Positions 17,421 to 26,638 of a stretch of 64,000 nt of DNA are shown one piece after another. This DNA is from Variovorax boronicumulans (GTDB lineage: Bacteria > Pseudomonadota > Gammaproteobacteria > Burkholderiales > Burkholderiaceae_C). The DNA lies in contig NZ_JAAAFX010000009.1 of the NCBI RefSeq assembly GCF_019352895.1, forward strand, positions 514,764-578,763. Direction: 5' to 3'. The notes beneath the pieces were generated by a model. That model had not been told where the DNA came from. It was given only the letters and a program-made list of their open reading frames with translations, and searched no databases. The first letter of the stretch is position 1. Each line of letters starts with the position of its first letter. A program made the position numbers and the translations under genes.

Positions 17421-18095
17421 ATGACCGTGATTCTGGATGCCGCTCAAGTAGCGCAAGCGAAAACGAAGCTCTACTCGGCCGTGGTCTGCGACGTGCTCGA
17501 TTCCCTGGGCTACCGCAACCAAGGCATGAAGACCTTCGTCCGTCCCTTGAACGACCAGCACGTCGTGTTCGGCCCTGCCCGAACCGGCGCCTACATGAAG
17601 GTCGGTGGGCACGTCGAAGGCGAGAACCCCTACGACATCGAGATGGACCTGCTCGATGACCTGAAGGAGGGCGAGGTGGTGGTGTTCGGTGTCGATGGCC
17701 CCACCGACAACATCGTGCCCTGGGGTGAACTGCTCACCACCGGCGCGCGTGCCCGCAAGGCCGCAGGTTGCGTGACCGATGGTTTGATCCGCGATGCGCG
17801 CCAGATCCGCGAGGTGGGCTTCCCGGTGTTTCATGGCGGCATCGGTCCCTGGGATTCCAAGGGGCGCGGCAAGATGGTGAGCAAGGACGTCGCGATCCAG
17901 TGCGGCGGCGTCACCGTGCACAAGGGCGACTACGTGATCGCGGACATCGACGGCGTGGTCGTGATCCCGAACAAGGTGGTCAAGGAAGCCATCGCCATGG
18001 CCCTGGCCAAGGTGGACAGCGAGGACACCGTGCGTGCCGAGATCCTGGCCGGCAGCACCTTGCGCGCCGTCTACGACAAGCACGGCGTCCTCTGA
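17421..18095 (+). CDS. RraA-like / HMG aldolase-family protein
   Basis: A 224-residue member of the RraA/4-hydroxy-4-methyl-2-oxoglutarate aldolase family. The active-site signature is present: WGELLTTGARARKAAGC followed by VTDGLIRDARQI with Arg124-Asp125, the residues that in the family bind substrate and the divalent metal. This supports a real retro-aldol or decarboxylase rather than an RNase E inhibitor. ATG 17421 has AGGTGG 5 bases upstream; a GTG at 17412 would add three residues. First gene of the operon; the next gene starts 13 bp later. Probably a pyruvate- or oxaloacetate-releasing step in sugar-acid or hydroxy-acid breakdown. Confidence 0.85.
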   Translation: MTVILDAAQVAQAKTKLYSAVVCDVLDSLGYRNQGMKTFVRPLNDQHVVFGPARTGAYMKVGGHVEGENPYDIEMDLLDDLKEGEVVVFGVDGPTDNIVPWGELLTTGARARKAAGCVTDGLIRDARQIREVGFPVFHGGIGPWDSKGRGKMVSKDVAIQCGGVTVHKGDYVIADIDGVVVIPNKVVKEAIAMALAKVDSEDTVRAEILAGSTLRAVYDKHGVL

Positions 18096-18108
18096 GAAAC
18101 GCCTCCCC

Positions 18109-18378
18109 ATGAAGCGTTCCATTCGCCTCGCGGCGGAGGACAACGTGGCGATCGCATTCGAAGAAATCGTCCCGGACGATTGGGTCGAATGCGCTTCGAT
18201 CGCGTTGCGTGCCTCGAGCCTCGTGCCCTTCGGCCACAAGATCGCCCTGGTCGACATTCCGAAGGGGCAGCCCGTGTTCCGTTACGGCGTTCCGATCGGC
18301 TTCACCTTGTCGGACGTCCCCAGTGGAGCCCATGTGCATTCGCACAACCTCTGCACCTACTTCCTCGACCATCAGTGA
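18109..18378 (+). CDS. UxaA-family small subunit (SAF domain), SuyA/altronate dehydratase N-terminal type
   Basis: An 89-residue stand-alone SAF domain. The family signature is evident (PFGHKIALVDIPKGQPVFRY, then GVPIGFTLSDVPSGAHVHSH). In altronate/galactarate dehydratases this domain is the N-terminal part of one chain; in (R)-sulfolactate sulfo-lyase it is the separate small subunit SuyA. The matching large domain is encoded five genes later (21255-22484), so the enzyme is split and the halves are separated by a transporter. Start ATG 18109, 13 bp after rraA-like. Complete. Confidence 0.85.
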   Translation: MKRSIRLAAEDNVAIAFEEIVPDDWVECASIALRASSLVPFGHKIALVDIPKGQPVFRYGVPIGFTLSDVPSGAHVHSHNLCTYFLDHQ

Positions 18379-18390
18379 GGCGCGTCAGGG

Positions 18391-19086
18391 ATGAACTACA
18401 CACTTGATTTCTCCTGGCTGCAGGGCAGTCTGCCCATGCTGTGGAGCGGCCTGCAGGCCACGCTCTTCCTCACGGTGGTGGCGTGCGTGCTCGGCTCGCT
18501 GGTCGGCATCGTCGGCGCCCTGGGCCGCAACAGCCCCTGGCTGCCGTTCCGTGCCGCGGCCACGGCCTACGTCGAAGCCATCCGCAACACGCCGCTGCTG
18601 GCGCAGGCCTTCCTGATCTATTTCGGACTGCCGGCCCTGGGCATCAGCCTCACGCCGATGGTCGCGGCCGGACTGGCATTGACCATCAACTGCGGCGCCT
18701 ACACCGCGGAGATCTTCCGCTCCGGCTTCGAAGCCATCCAGAAAAGCCAGCACGAAGCCGCCATCGCGTTGAACCTGAGCCGCAGCCAGACCTTTCTCCA
18801 CATCGTGCTGCCCCAGGCATTTCGCAGCGTCTATCCGGCGCTGAGTTCGCAGTTCATCCTGATCCTGATGGCCAGCAGCATCACCTCGCAGATCTCGGCG
18901 GAAGAAATCAGCGCGGCCGCCAACCAGATCCAGTCGACGAGCTTCCGCGGCTTCGAGGTCTACCTGGTCATTTCGCTGGTCTACCTCGCCATGGTGCTGC
19001 TGATGAAGTACGCGTTCTCGCTCGTCGGCAGCGTCCTGTTGCGCAACAGCGCGGGCAGCGGTCTCGCCGGAAGGTCGTCGACATGA
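18391..19086 (+). CDS. Amino-acid-type ABC transporter permease 1
   Basis: A 231-residue HisM/GlnP-type permease. Membrane helices include MLWSGLQATLFLTVVACVLG and a C-terminal helix; the EAA loop is at about 135-155 (EAAIALNLSRSQTFLHIVLP). The motif YVEAIRNTPLLAQAFLIYFG is typical of polar amino-acid importers. It ends in an ATGA overlap with the second permease, consistent with a heterodimer. Together with the next three genes it makes a complete importer. Confidence 0.9.
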   Translation: MNYTLDFSWLQGSLPMLWSGLQATLFLTVVACVLGSLVGIVGALGRNSPWLPFRAAATAYVEAIRNTPLLAQAFLIYFGLPALGISLTPMVAAGLALTINCGAYTAEIFRSGFEAIQKSQHEAAIALNLSRSQTFLHIVLPQAFRSVYPALSSQFILILMASSITSQISAEEISAAANQIQSTSFRGFEVYLVISLVYLAMVLLMKYAFSLVGSVLLRNSAGSGLAGRSST

Positions 19087-19733
19087 CCCGAACCCTCGGA
19101 TGGCCCGACCTGCTCTTCCTCATCGAGGCCGCGCGATGGACGGTGCTGGTGTCGCTCGTTGCGTTTGCGGGCGGTGCACTCGGCGGTGCCGTGATTTGCA
19201 TCCTGAAGCTCAGCTGCGGCCGTCTCGGTGCGGCCGTGGTCCGGATCTGGGTGCAACTCGGGCAAGGCATTCCCGTGCTCATGCAGCTCTTCCTGTTCTA
19301 TTTCGGGCTGAGCATCCTGGGCTTCAGCGTGCCGCCGTTGCTGGCCGCGGCCGTCGCCTTCGGACTCTACGCGTCCGCCAACATCGGTGTGATCTGGCTG
19401 GGCGCGGTGGACGCGATACCGAAGCCGCAATGGGAGGCCGGCGAAACGCTGGGTCTTTCATGGGCAAGCCAGATGCGGCATGTCATCGCGCCACAAGCCT
19501 TGAGGCTTGCACTCGCGCCGACGGTCGGCTTCATGGTGCAGATCGTGAAGAACACCTCGCTGACCTCCGTCATCGGCATCGTCGAACTCGCGCGCGCCGG
19601 CCAGGTGGTGAACAACGCCACCTACCAGCCGTTCTCGGTGTTCTTCGCCATCTGTGTCATCTATTTCATCATCTGTTTCCCGCTGTCGCTGTTGAGCCGC
19701 GGGTTGGAAAGGCGTCTCCATGTCGCTCATTGA
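19083..19733 (+). CDS. Amino-acid-type ABC transporter permease 2
   Basis: A 216-residue partner permease. It shows the family elements VQLGQGIPVLMQLFLFYFG and the EAA loop EAGETLGLSWASQMRHVIAP, with about five membrane helices. The start at 19083 was chosen from the ATGA overlap with permease 1; a longer frame upstream is only the shadow of that gene. Its 3' end overlaps the ATPase gene by 14 bp. Confidence 0.9.
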   Translation: MTRTLGWPDLLFLIEAARWTVLVSLVAFAGGALGGAVICILKLSCGRLGAAVVRIWVQLGQGIPVLMQLFLFYFGLSILGFSVPPLLAAAVAFGLYASANIGVIWLGAVDAIPKPQWEAGETLGLSWASQMRHVIAPQALRLALAPTVGFMVQIVKNTSLTSVIGIVELARAGQVVNNATYQPFSVFFAICVIYFIICFPLSLLSRGLERRLHVAH

Positions 19734-20445
19734 AATCAAGGGTCTGAAAAAGTCCTTCGGTGCCCTGGACATCCTTCGCGGTGTGGACCTGGACCTCGAT
19801 GCGGGCATGACCGCCATCATCGGGCGCAGCGGGTCGGGCAAGAGCACCTTGCTGCGCTGCCTCAACGGTCTGGAAAAGATCGATGCAGGAAGCATCCGCA
19901 TCGATCGGCACGAGATCACGCCGACGCAAAGCGACCTGAAGTCCTTGCGGGCGGACGTCGGCATCGTGTTCCAGGGCTACAACCTGTTCCCCCACATGAG
20001 TGTGGAGAGGAACATCACCCTGGCGCCCATGCTGGTCCAGGGCACGCCCCGGGACCAGGCGCAGGACAAGGCGCTGCATGTGCTGTCGCAGGTCGGCCTG
20101 CTCGACAAGGCCAAGGCCTATCCGGGCCAGTTGTCCGGCGGCCAGCAGCAGCGCGTGGCGATCGCCCGTGCGCTGGCGCTCAATCCCAAGGTGATTCTTT
20201 TCGACGAGGTCACGTCCGCACTGGACCCCGAACTGACTGGCGAAGTCCTCAAGGTGATGGAAAGCCTGTCCAGCGAAGGCATGACGCAGATCCTCGTGAC
20301 GCACGAAATGAACTTTGCCAAACGCGCGGCCAGGACGCTGGTCTTCATGCACCAGGGGAAGGTCTGGGAGCACGGGCCGACGGCCGAGCTGTTCGCGCGA
20401 CCCCAAACCAAAGAGCTCGACAGTTTTCTTTCTTCCATCGTCTAG
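19720..20445 (+). CDS. Amino-acid-type ABC transporter ATP-binding protein
   Basis: A 241-residue ATPase with all motifs: Walker [10 protein letters not shown] (35-43), Q-loop in [13 protein letters not shown], signature LSGGQQQR, Walker [15 protein letters not shown] and switch His in LVTHEMNFA. Closest in type to GlnQ/HisP. It powers import by the two permeases; the start lies inside the 3' end of permease 2. No odd features. Confidence 0.93.
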   Translation: MSLIEIKGLKKSFGALDILRGVDLDLDAGMTAIIGRSGSGKSTLLRCLNGLEKIDAGSIRIDRHEITPTQSDLKSLRADVGIVFQGYNLFPHMSVERNITLAPMLVQGTPRDQAQDKALHVLSQVGLLDKAKAYPGQLSGGQQQRVAIARALALNPKVILFDEVTSALDPELTGEVLKVMESLSSEGMTQILVTHEMNFAKRAARTLVFMHQGKVWEHGPTAELFARPQTKELDSFLSSIV

Positions 20446-20454
20446 GAGACAGCC

Positions 20455-21246
20455 ATGTCCATCTTGAAATTCATCCGGGGAATCGTCGTCAGCGCGCTGG
20501 CGCTGTTCGTGGTGTTCCATGTCCAGGCCCAGGCGCTGGACCAGATCCAGAAACGCGGCAAGGTGCTCATCGGCGTGGACCTGACCACGGCGCCCTTCGG
20601 CTTCACCGATGCGCAACTGAAACCCACGGGGGTGGATGTGGAGGTCGCGGGCCTGATCGCCGCGGGGCTGGGCGTGCCGCTGGAGATCGTTCCTGTGACG
20701 GGTCCCAACCGCATTTCCTACCTGTTGACCAGCAAGGTCGACCTGGTCGTGTCAACCTTCAGCATCACGCCCGAGCGTGCACGCACCATCTCGTTCTCCA
20801 ACCCCTACGCCGCGACGCAGATCGTGCTCCTGGCCGAGAAGGCGAAAAAGTTCGAGAAGCCCGGCGACCTCGCGGGCAAATCGGTGGCGGTCGTGCGCGG
20901 CACGGTGCAGGACACGCAGCTCACGCTCGTGGCGCCCAAGGACACGGTGATCCGCCGCTTCGATGACGACGCCACCGCGGCCACCGCGCTCCTGAGCGGT
21001 CAGGTCGAGGCCATCGCCACCGGCTCGGTCATCGGCAACGAGCTGGTCAAGCGCGGCGCGCAGAAGCAACTGGAATTGAAGTTCGTACTGACGCAGTCGA
21101 CCTATTCGATCGGCCTGCGCAAGGGCGATCCCGAGCTTCTTCACTGGATCAATACCACCCTGTACTACTACCGCTTGAACGGTGCCCTCGGCAAGGTGCA
21201 CGAAAAGTTCATCGGTGGTGACTACCCCGCGATGAGTTCATTTTGA
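20455..21246 (+). CDS. Periplasmic solute-binding protein, amino-acid/organic-acid type (SBP_bac_3)
   Basis: A 263-residue receptor. The signal peptide runs about 1-26 (VVSALALFVVFHVQAQA), then the SBP_bac_3 fold starts (LDQIQKRGKVLIGVDLTTAP, TGVDVEVAGLIAAGLGVPLE, VSTFSITPERARTISFSNPY). A clear Shine-Dalgarno AGGAGA precedes ATG 20455. It delivers the substrate of this operon to the ABC permeases. Ligand is unknown; the enzyme content of the operon suggests a hydroxylated or sulfonated carboxylate rather than a standard amino acid (inference). Confidence 0.9.
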   Translation: MSILKFIRGIVVSALALFVVFHVQAQALDQIQKRGKVLIGVDLTTAPFGFTDAQLKPTGVDVEVAGLIAAGLGVPLEIVPVTGPNRISYLLTSKVDLVVSTFSITPERARTISFSNPYAATQIVLLAEKAKKFEKPGDLAGKSVAVVRGTVQDTQLTLVAPKDTVIRRFDDDATAATALLSGQVEAIATGSVIGNELVKRGAQKQLELKFVLTQSTYSIGLRKGDPELLHWINTTLYYYRLNGALGKVHEKFIGGDYPAMSSF

Positions 21247-21254
21247 GGTGCCCC

Positions 21255-22484
21255 GTGAGCAACGTTGAAACACAGCCGTTCCCTCTTTCCGGCTACCTGC
21301 GGTCGGACGGCCGCAAGGGCATTCGAAACCATGTGGCGGTCGTCTATCTGGTGGAGTGCGCGCACCATGTGGCACGCGAGATCTCGCTGCCGTTCCGCGA
21401 GCATGGCGCGCATGTGCTCGGCTTTGCCGGCTGCTTCTCCAACGACTATGCGACCCGCATGATGGAGCGACTCTGCCTGCACCCCAATGTTGGCGCCGTG
21501 CTGCTGGTGTCGCTGGGCTGCGAGTGCTTCAAGCGCGGCCCGCTCGAGCAGGCCATCGCGGCGTCCGGCCGGCCCGTCAAGACGCTGGTGATCCAGGACA
21601 GCGGCGGCACCATCACCACCATCCAGCAGGGCCGCGCGTGGGTGGAACAGACCCTGGCGGCGCTGTCGACCGTCGAGAAGGTGCCGATGGCCTTGAGCGA
21701 GCTCATCGTCGGCACGACCTGCGGCGGCTCCGACAGCTTCAGCGGCGTCACTGCGAACCCGGTGGTCGGCCTGGCCTTCGACAGGCTCGTGGACCAGGGC
21801 AGCGCGGTGATGTTCGAAGAGCTGGGCGAGCTCATCGGCTGCGACGAGCACATGGCCAAGCGGGCCGCATCGGACGGCTTGGCGGACGCGATCCGCGCCG
21901 CCATGGCCAAGACCCGCTCGTACTACCAGAACTTCGGCCACGGCAACATCGGCGACGGCAATGTGGAAGGCGGGCTGACGACCATCGAGGAGAAGTCCAT
22001 CGGCGCGTACACCAAGAGCGGCTCGCGCCCCATCGTGGGCATGATCAAGCCGGGGGAGATCCCGCCCGCCGGCGGCCTCTACCTGATGGACATGATCCCC
22101 GACGGCGCGCTGCAGTTCGGCCTGCCCGACGTCAACGACACCGCCGAGATCGTCGAGATGATCGCCTGCGGCTGCCAGGTCATCCTGTTCACCACCGGTC
22201 GCGGCTCGGTCGTCGGTTCGGCCATCTCCCCGGTGATCAAGATCTGCTCGAACCCCACGACCTTCAAGCGGATGGCGGGCGACATGGACATCAATGCCGG
22301 GGCGATCGTCGACGAGCGCGTGAGCTTCCAGGCCGTGGCCGAGCAGCTCTACGACGCGGTGATCGACACCGCCAACGGCGCGAAGACCAAGTCCGAGCTG
22401 CTGGGCCATCAGGAATTCCTGCTCTGGTACAAGAACATGGAACCCTCGGGCCCGGCCTGCCTGCCGCTGCGGAGGGCCGCCTGA
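21255..22484 (+). CDS. UxaA-family large subunit (altronate/galactarate dehydratase C-terminal, SuyB-like)
   Basis: A 409-residue protein corresponding to the catalytic C-terminal domain of altronate and galactarate dehydratases or SuyB. It starts FPLSGYLRSDGRKGIRNHVA, the usual opening of this domain, and has conserved Cys-containing stretches (GFAGCFSND, VSLGCECFKRG, GTTCGGSDSFSG) and the late motifs IVGMIKPGEIPPAGGLYLMD and FTTGRGSVVG, expected to bind iron. GTG 21255 has GAGGTG just upstream; a TTG at 21243 overlaps the previous gene. Its small partner is at 18109-18378. Likely lyase or dehydratase on a 2-hydroxy acid. Confidence 0.85.
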   Translation: MSNVETQPFPLSGYLRSDGRKGIRNHVAVVYLVECAHHVAREISLPFREHGAHVLGFAGCFSNDYATRMMERLCLHPNVGAVLLVSLGCECFKRGPLEQAIAASGRPVKTLVIQDSGGTITTIQQGRAWVEQTLAALSTVEKVPMALSELIVGTTCGGSDSFSGVTANPVVGLAFDRLVDQGSAVMFEELGELIGCDEHMAKRAASDGLADAIRAAMAKTRSYYQNFGHGNIGDGNVEGGLTTIEEKSIGAYTKSGSRPIVGMIKPGEIPPAGGLYLMDMIPDGALQFGLPDVNDTAEIVEMIACGCQVILFTTGRGSVVGSAISPVIKICSNPTTFKRMAGDMDINAGAIVDERVSFQAVAEQLYDAVIDTANGAKTKSELLGHQEFLLWYKNMEPSGPACLPLRRAA

Positions 22485-24001
22485 TGACGCGCCCCGAACG
22501 CAAGGTCTTCGTGGGCGGAATCTGGCACGAGACCAACACCTTCTCCCCGGTGCTGGCGGACGTGGCGCAGTTCGAGGCCTACCAGTGCATTCCGGCCCAC
22601 AAGCTCCGCCTCGAGCTTGCCGGCAGCGAGACGGAGGTGGGCGGCTTCCTGCGCGAGGCCTGGCACAGCGGACTCGATGCCGTCCCGAGCGGCTTCTACG
22701 CCGCCGTGCCCTCGGGGCCGGTGACCCTGGCGGCCTACGCGAAGTTCAGCGCGATCCTGCTGAACGACATCGCGGCTGCAGTCCCCACGGGGCTGGAGGG
22801 CATCTACCTGGCGCTGCACGGCGCCATGGTGCTGGAGAACGGGCAGAGCGGCGATGCGCTGCTGCTTGCGGAGGTGAAGGCGCGCTGGCCCTGGCTGCCG
22901 CTGGTGGCGACCTTCGACATCCATGCCAACCTCAGCGACGAAGCCATCGAGGCCGCGGACCTGCTGATCGGCTACGACACCTTTCCGCACGTCGACATGG
23001 CGGCGCGCGGGGCCGAGGCGGCCCGGTGGTTGGCCCACATGCTCTCGACCGGTGTGCGCCCGAAGAAAGCCTGGGCCAGGCTGCCGCTGATCACCGTGCC
23101 GCAGGCGCAGAGCACCGACGACGAGCCCATGGCCGGCCTGCTGCGCCTGGCGCATGCGGCGGAACGGGAGGAGGCCGTCTGGACCGCGTCCGTGGTACCA
23201 GGCTTCGCCTATGCCGACGTGCCCTACCTCGGCTTCACCGCACTCGGCTACGGTGAGGATGGCGCTGCGGCGGCCCGGCTGGTGCAGCAGATCGCAGAGA
23301 CGGCATGGGCGCAGCGCGAGGCCTTCGTCCCGGCGCTGGAAGGCGAAGACGCGGTGCGCGCGCGCATCAGGGGCCTCGCGGACAAGCCGGGCCTCGTCGT
23401 GCTGGCAGAGCCCGCGGACAACGTGGGCGGCGGCGGCCCCGGCGACAGCACGCATGTGCTCGCCATGCTGCTGAAAGAGGACCTGGGGCCGGCCACGGTC
23501 CTCCTCTGGGACCCGCAGGCGGCCGCCCACGCGGCAGCGCAGGGTATCGGCGCACGCTTCGCGCGCTTCGTGGGCGCCCATTCCACGCCGCTCAGCGGAG
23601 ACCCCGTCCTCCTCGAAGGCACGGTGTCCGATGTCCGTGACATCAGCTACCAGCGGACGGGCCCCTACATGACCGGCCAGACCGTGCGCATGGGCGTGAC
23701 GGCCGTCGTGCAGGCCGGCCAGGTCACTGTCGCACTGACCACGGAGCGGGTCATGCCTTTCGACAGCGATCACATCACCGTGCTGGGCATCGACCCGAAG
23801 GCGCAGCGTTTCATCGTGGCCAAGTCGGGTTCGGCGTGGCGTGTCGCCTTCGAGCCTCTGTGCATCGACAGCATCTATGTCGACACCCCCGGTGTCGCGG
23901 CCTCCAACGTGACGCGCCTGCCCTACAAGAACCTGCGCGGGCCGATGTTCCCGCTCAACAGGGATATCGCATTCCAACTGACCGTCGAAACGAGACCTTG
24001 A
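22484..24001 (+). CDS. M81-family metallopeptidase (MlrC-like)
   Basis: A 505-residue M81/MlrC protein of normal length. The N-terminal DUF1485 domain begins VFVGGIWHETNTFSP (zinc-binding His/Glu region), continues GIYLALHGAMV and TFDIHANLSDE with its His, and GYDTFPHVDMAARG; the C-terminal domain begins near LVVLAEPADNVGGGGPGDST. The prototype MlrC cleaves linearised microcystin, but most bacterial members sit in catabolic operons and probably act on small amide or lactam bonds. The start shares a base with the previous stop (TGATG). Confidence 0.88.
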   Translation: MTRPERKVFVGGIWHETNTFSPVLADVAQFEAYQCIPAHKLRLELAGSETEVGGFLREAWHSGLDAVPSGFYAAVPSGPVTLAAYAKFSAILLNDIAAAVPTGLEGIYLALHGAMVLENGQSGDALLLAEVKARWPWLPLVATFDIHANLSDEAIEAADLLIGYDTFPHVDMAARGAEAARWLAHMLSTGVRPKKAWARLPLITVPQAQSTDDEPMAGLLRLAHAAEREEAVWTASVVPGFAYADVPYLGFTALGYGEDGAAAARLVQQIAETAWAQREAFVPALEGEDAVRARIRGLADKPGLVVLAEPADNVGGGGPGDSTHVLAMLLKEDLGPATVLLWDPQAAAHAAAQGIGARFARFVGAHSTPLSGDPVLLEGTVSDVRDISYQRTGPYMTGQTVRMGVTAVVQAGQVTVALTTERVMPFDSDHITVLGIDPKAQRFIVAKSGSAWRVAFEPLCIDSIYVDTPGVAASNVTRLPYKNLRGPMFPLNRDIAFQLTVETRP

Positions 24002-24003
24002 AC

Positions 24004-25203
24004 ATGAACCCAAGCTTCCCATCCTCCGTCTCCCTTGAACGTTTCCTGCCGTCCGACGGCTATGCGGGCACGCTGGTGGCACGCATCTGGCAGCCTGGTG
24101 TCCATGCCGGCCCGAGCGTCGTCGTGATCCGCGAGGACGGCGTGCACGACATCTCCGGCACCTTCGCCACCATGAGCAGCCTGCTCGAGACCGAATCTCC
24201 AGCGGACAGCGCGCGCGCTGCCGCGGGCGTGAAGGTCGCCAGCCTTGCCGAGATCGTCGCGAACAGCATCGTGGCGCAAAGAGACACCTCGAAGCCCTTC
24301 CTCCTGGCACCCTGCGACCTGCAGGTGGTCAAGGCCTCCGGCGTGACCTTCGCCGAGAGCCTGGTCGAGCGGCTCATCGAAGAGCATGGCGCCGGCGACC
24401 CGGTGCTGTCGGCACGCTTTCGCGACCAGGTGCTCAGCGTGGTGGGCGCCAAGCTCGAGGGCCTGAAGCCCGGCAGCGACGAAGCCATGAAGCTCAAGGC
24501 GCTGCTGGTGGAGAAGGGGATGTGGTCGCAGTATCTCGAGGTCGGCATCGGGCCCGATGCCGAGGTCTTCACCAAGGCGCCGGTGCTTGCCGCGGTCGGC
24601 TATGGCGACCATGTGGGCATCCGCGAGGATTCGGTCTGGAACAATCCCGAGCCGGAAGTCGTGCTGGCGGTCAACAGCCGCGCACGCATCGTGGGCGCCA
24701 CGCTGGGCAACGACGTGAACCATCGCGACATCGAAGGCCGCAGCGCGCTGCTGCTGGGCAAGGCGAAGGACAACAACGCCACCTGTTCGATCGGTCCCTT
24801 CATCCGTCTTTTCGACGCGCACTACGGTCTGGACCAGGTCCGGCAGGAGCAGGTCCGGATGACGGTCACGGGCCTGGACGGCTTCGTGCTCGAAGGCAGC
24901 AGCTCGCTCGAGAAGATCAGCCGCGACCCGCTGGAGCTCGTGGCGCAGACCATGGGCAGCCACCAGTATCCCGACGGCATGCTGCTGTTTCTCGGCACGA
25001 TGTTCGCGCCCACCCAGAACCGCGGGCCGGAGGGCAAGGGCTTCACGCACCATGTGGGCGACCGGGTCAGCATCCGCGCGAAATGGCTCGGGGAGTTGGT
25101 GAACGAAGTCAGGCACTGCAACGATGCGGCGCCCTGGACCTTTGGCGTCCGGGCGCTGGTCAACAACCTCGCTGCGCGCGGCCTGCTGCGCCATGGCCTC
25201 TGA
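24004..25203 (+). CDS. Fumarylacetoacetate hydrolase-fold enzyme
   Basis: A 399-residue FAH-superfamily enzyme. The C-terminal catalytic core shows metal-ligand motifs (EPEVVLAVNSRARIVGATLG, NDVNHRDIEGRS) and the family end region (GEGKGFTHHVGDRVSIRAKW-like, here EGKGFTHHVGDRV). The length and N-terminal extension resemble dehydratases/hydrolases of 2-keto-3-deoxy sugar acids more than short FAH lyases. ATG 24004 lies two bases after the previous stop. It probably processes a 2-oxo-3-deoxy acid or 2,4-dioxo acid in this pathway (inference). Confidence 0.85.
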   Translation: MNPSFPSSVSLERFLPSDGYAGTLVARIWQPGVHAGPSVVVIREDGVHDISGTFATMSSLLETESPADSARAAAGVKVASLAEIVANSIVAQRDTSKPFLLAPCDLQVVKASGVTFAESLVERLIEEHGAGDPVLSARFRDQVLSVVGAKLEGLKPGSDEAMKLKALLVEKGMWSQYLEVGIGPDAEVFTKAPVLAAVGYGDHVGIREDSVWNNPEPEVVLAVNSRARIVGATLGNDVNHRDIEGRSALLLGKAKDNNATCSIGPFIRLFDAHYGLDQVRQEQVRMTVTGLDGFVLEGSSSLEKISRDPLELVAQTMGSHQYPDGMLLFLGTMFAPTQNRGPEGKGFTHHVGDRVSIRAKWLGELVNEVRHCNDAAPWTFGVRALVNNLAARGLLRHGL

Positions 25204-25218
25204 AGCCGCGAGATTCGT

Positions 25219-26292
25219 ATGACGTCGCTGCAACGCTATCCCGTGCCAGCCCTGGCCGCCTTCGCACGCGACCTGCTTCGGTCTGCGTCGATGCCGCCGG
25301 AGAAGGCCGCCGCCGTCGCGGACACGCTGCTCGACGGCGACCTGCTGGGCCACGACACCCATGGCCTGGCGCTGCTGGCCCCGTACATGGACCAGATCGC
25401 CAAGGGCTTCATGCAGGTGGCGGGCGAGCCCGAGGTGCTGCAGGACCGGGCCGCGGTCGCGGTCTGGGACGGCCACCGGCTGCCCGGGCCCTGGCTGATG
25501 CGGGAGGCGCTCGAAGCGCTCAAGCCCAAGGCCAGGCGCTACGGCACGGCCTCGCTGGTGGTGCGCAACAGCCACCACATCGCGTGCCTGGCCTCCTACC
25601 TGCGCAAGGCCACGGAAGAGGGCTTCATGGCCTTCATCGCCAGCTCCGACCCGACGGTGCGCACGGTGGCGCCGCATGGCGGCACCCGGGCCGTCTTCAC
25701 GCCCAACCCGATGGCGATGGGGCTGCCCACCTCGGGCCCTCCGGTGCTGGTCGACATCTCGTCCTCCATCACCACCAACAGCATGGTGCGCCGCCTCGGT
25801 GCCGCAGGCCAGCTGTTCCCGGAAGACTGCCTGCTCGATGCGGCCGGCGTACCGTCGCGCGACCCCGCGGTCATCTCGACCGAGCCACCGGGAACGCTGC
25901 TGCCCCTGGGCGGTGTCTCCGCGGGACACAAGGGCTACGGCATGGCGCTCTATGTGGAGGCGTTGACCAGTGCGCTGGGCGGTTACGGCCGCGCGGACCC
26001 CCATCTGCTCGAAGGGGGCTGGTGCGCCAACGTCTACCTCCAGCTGCACGACCTCGAGGCCTACGCGGGTCAGGGCGAGTACGTCCGCCAGATGGATTGG
26101 ATCGTCGAAGCCTGCCAGACGAATCCGCCGCAGCCAGGCGTTCCGGCGGTGCGCCTGCCCGGACAGCGAGCGGCCGAGAACGTCACCCGTCGGATGGCCT
26201 CCGGTGTGCCGCTTCGCGATGAGGTCGCGCGGGCCTTGCAGCAGTGCGCTGCGGCCAGGCAGATTCCGTTTCCGAGCGCCGTCGAACGCTGA
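25219..26292 (+). CDS. Ldh2/malate dehydrogenase-family NAD(P)-dependent oxidoreductase
   Basis: A 357-residue Ldh_2 (MDH2/YlbC/ComC) protein. Expected marks are DGDLLGHDTHGLALL near the start, the catalytic His in VVRNSHHIACLASYL and the NAD-binding stretch FTPNPMAMGLPTSGPPVLVD, then VSAGHKGYGMALYVE. Relatives oxidise 2-hydroxy acids such as malate, ureidoglycolate or sulfolactate to 2-oxo acids. Last gene of the operon, 15 bp after the FAH gene. Substrate not determinable. Confidence 0.87.
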   Translation: MTSLQRYPVPALAAFARDLLRSASMPPEKAAAVADTLLDGDLLGHDTHGLALLAPYMDQIAKGFMQVAGEPEVLQDRAAVAVWDGHRLPGPWLMREALEALKPKARRYGTASLVVRNSHHIACLASYLRKATEEGFMAFIASSDPTVRTVAPHGGTRAVFTPNPMAMGLPTSGPPVLVDISSSITTNSMVRRLGAAGQLFPEDCLLDAAGVPSRDPAVISTEPPGTLLPLGGVSAGHKGYGMALYVEALTSALGGYGRADPHLLEGGWCANVYLQLHDLEAYAGQGEYVRQMDWIVEACQTNPPQPGVPAVRLPGQRAAENVTRRMASGVPLRDEVARALQQCAAARQIPFPSAVER

Positions 26293-26638
26293 GTCCTCGC
26301 CGATGCAGCGGGGCGCGCGCACGCGCTGCAGCATGTTGTCGCGCGTGTTCCGACGTCGCCGGAGCACCGGCTTCGGCCCGCTGCCGGACGGCCTTTTGCG
26401 CTTCTGCGACCCGGATGTGTGGGGGGAGGAGGAAGGTCTTTCACCATCGGCCTTCCTGGGGGCGGCGAGCTTGCGCCGTGTTCGATGACGCCTCTCAGTG
26501 CTTGCAGTCTGCCGATGTCCCGCGCCCTCAGTTCAATCGGGTCGAGGCTTGCAAGCCGGCGCCCTCAAGTCCTGCCCTGCGGAGACATCCCGTCCGGCTC
26601 GCGGCAAGCCGAGTCGGAGGGGACGTTCTGTTGACGAC
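26293..26638. other. 346-bp gap between convergent units
   Basis: It lies between the Ldh2 stop and the Bug receptor stop. Open frames here have no protein-like composition. No strong hairpin with a T-run was found. Confidence 0.45.

Noticed and set aside
18109-22484. Firm naming of the split enzyme as SuyAB sulfolactate sulfo-lyase
   Set aside because: Domain split matches, but the same domains occur in altronate and galactarate dehydratases and the RraA, M81 and FAH neighbours are not part of known sulfolactate operons.
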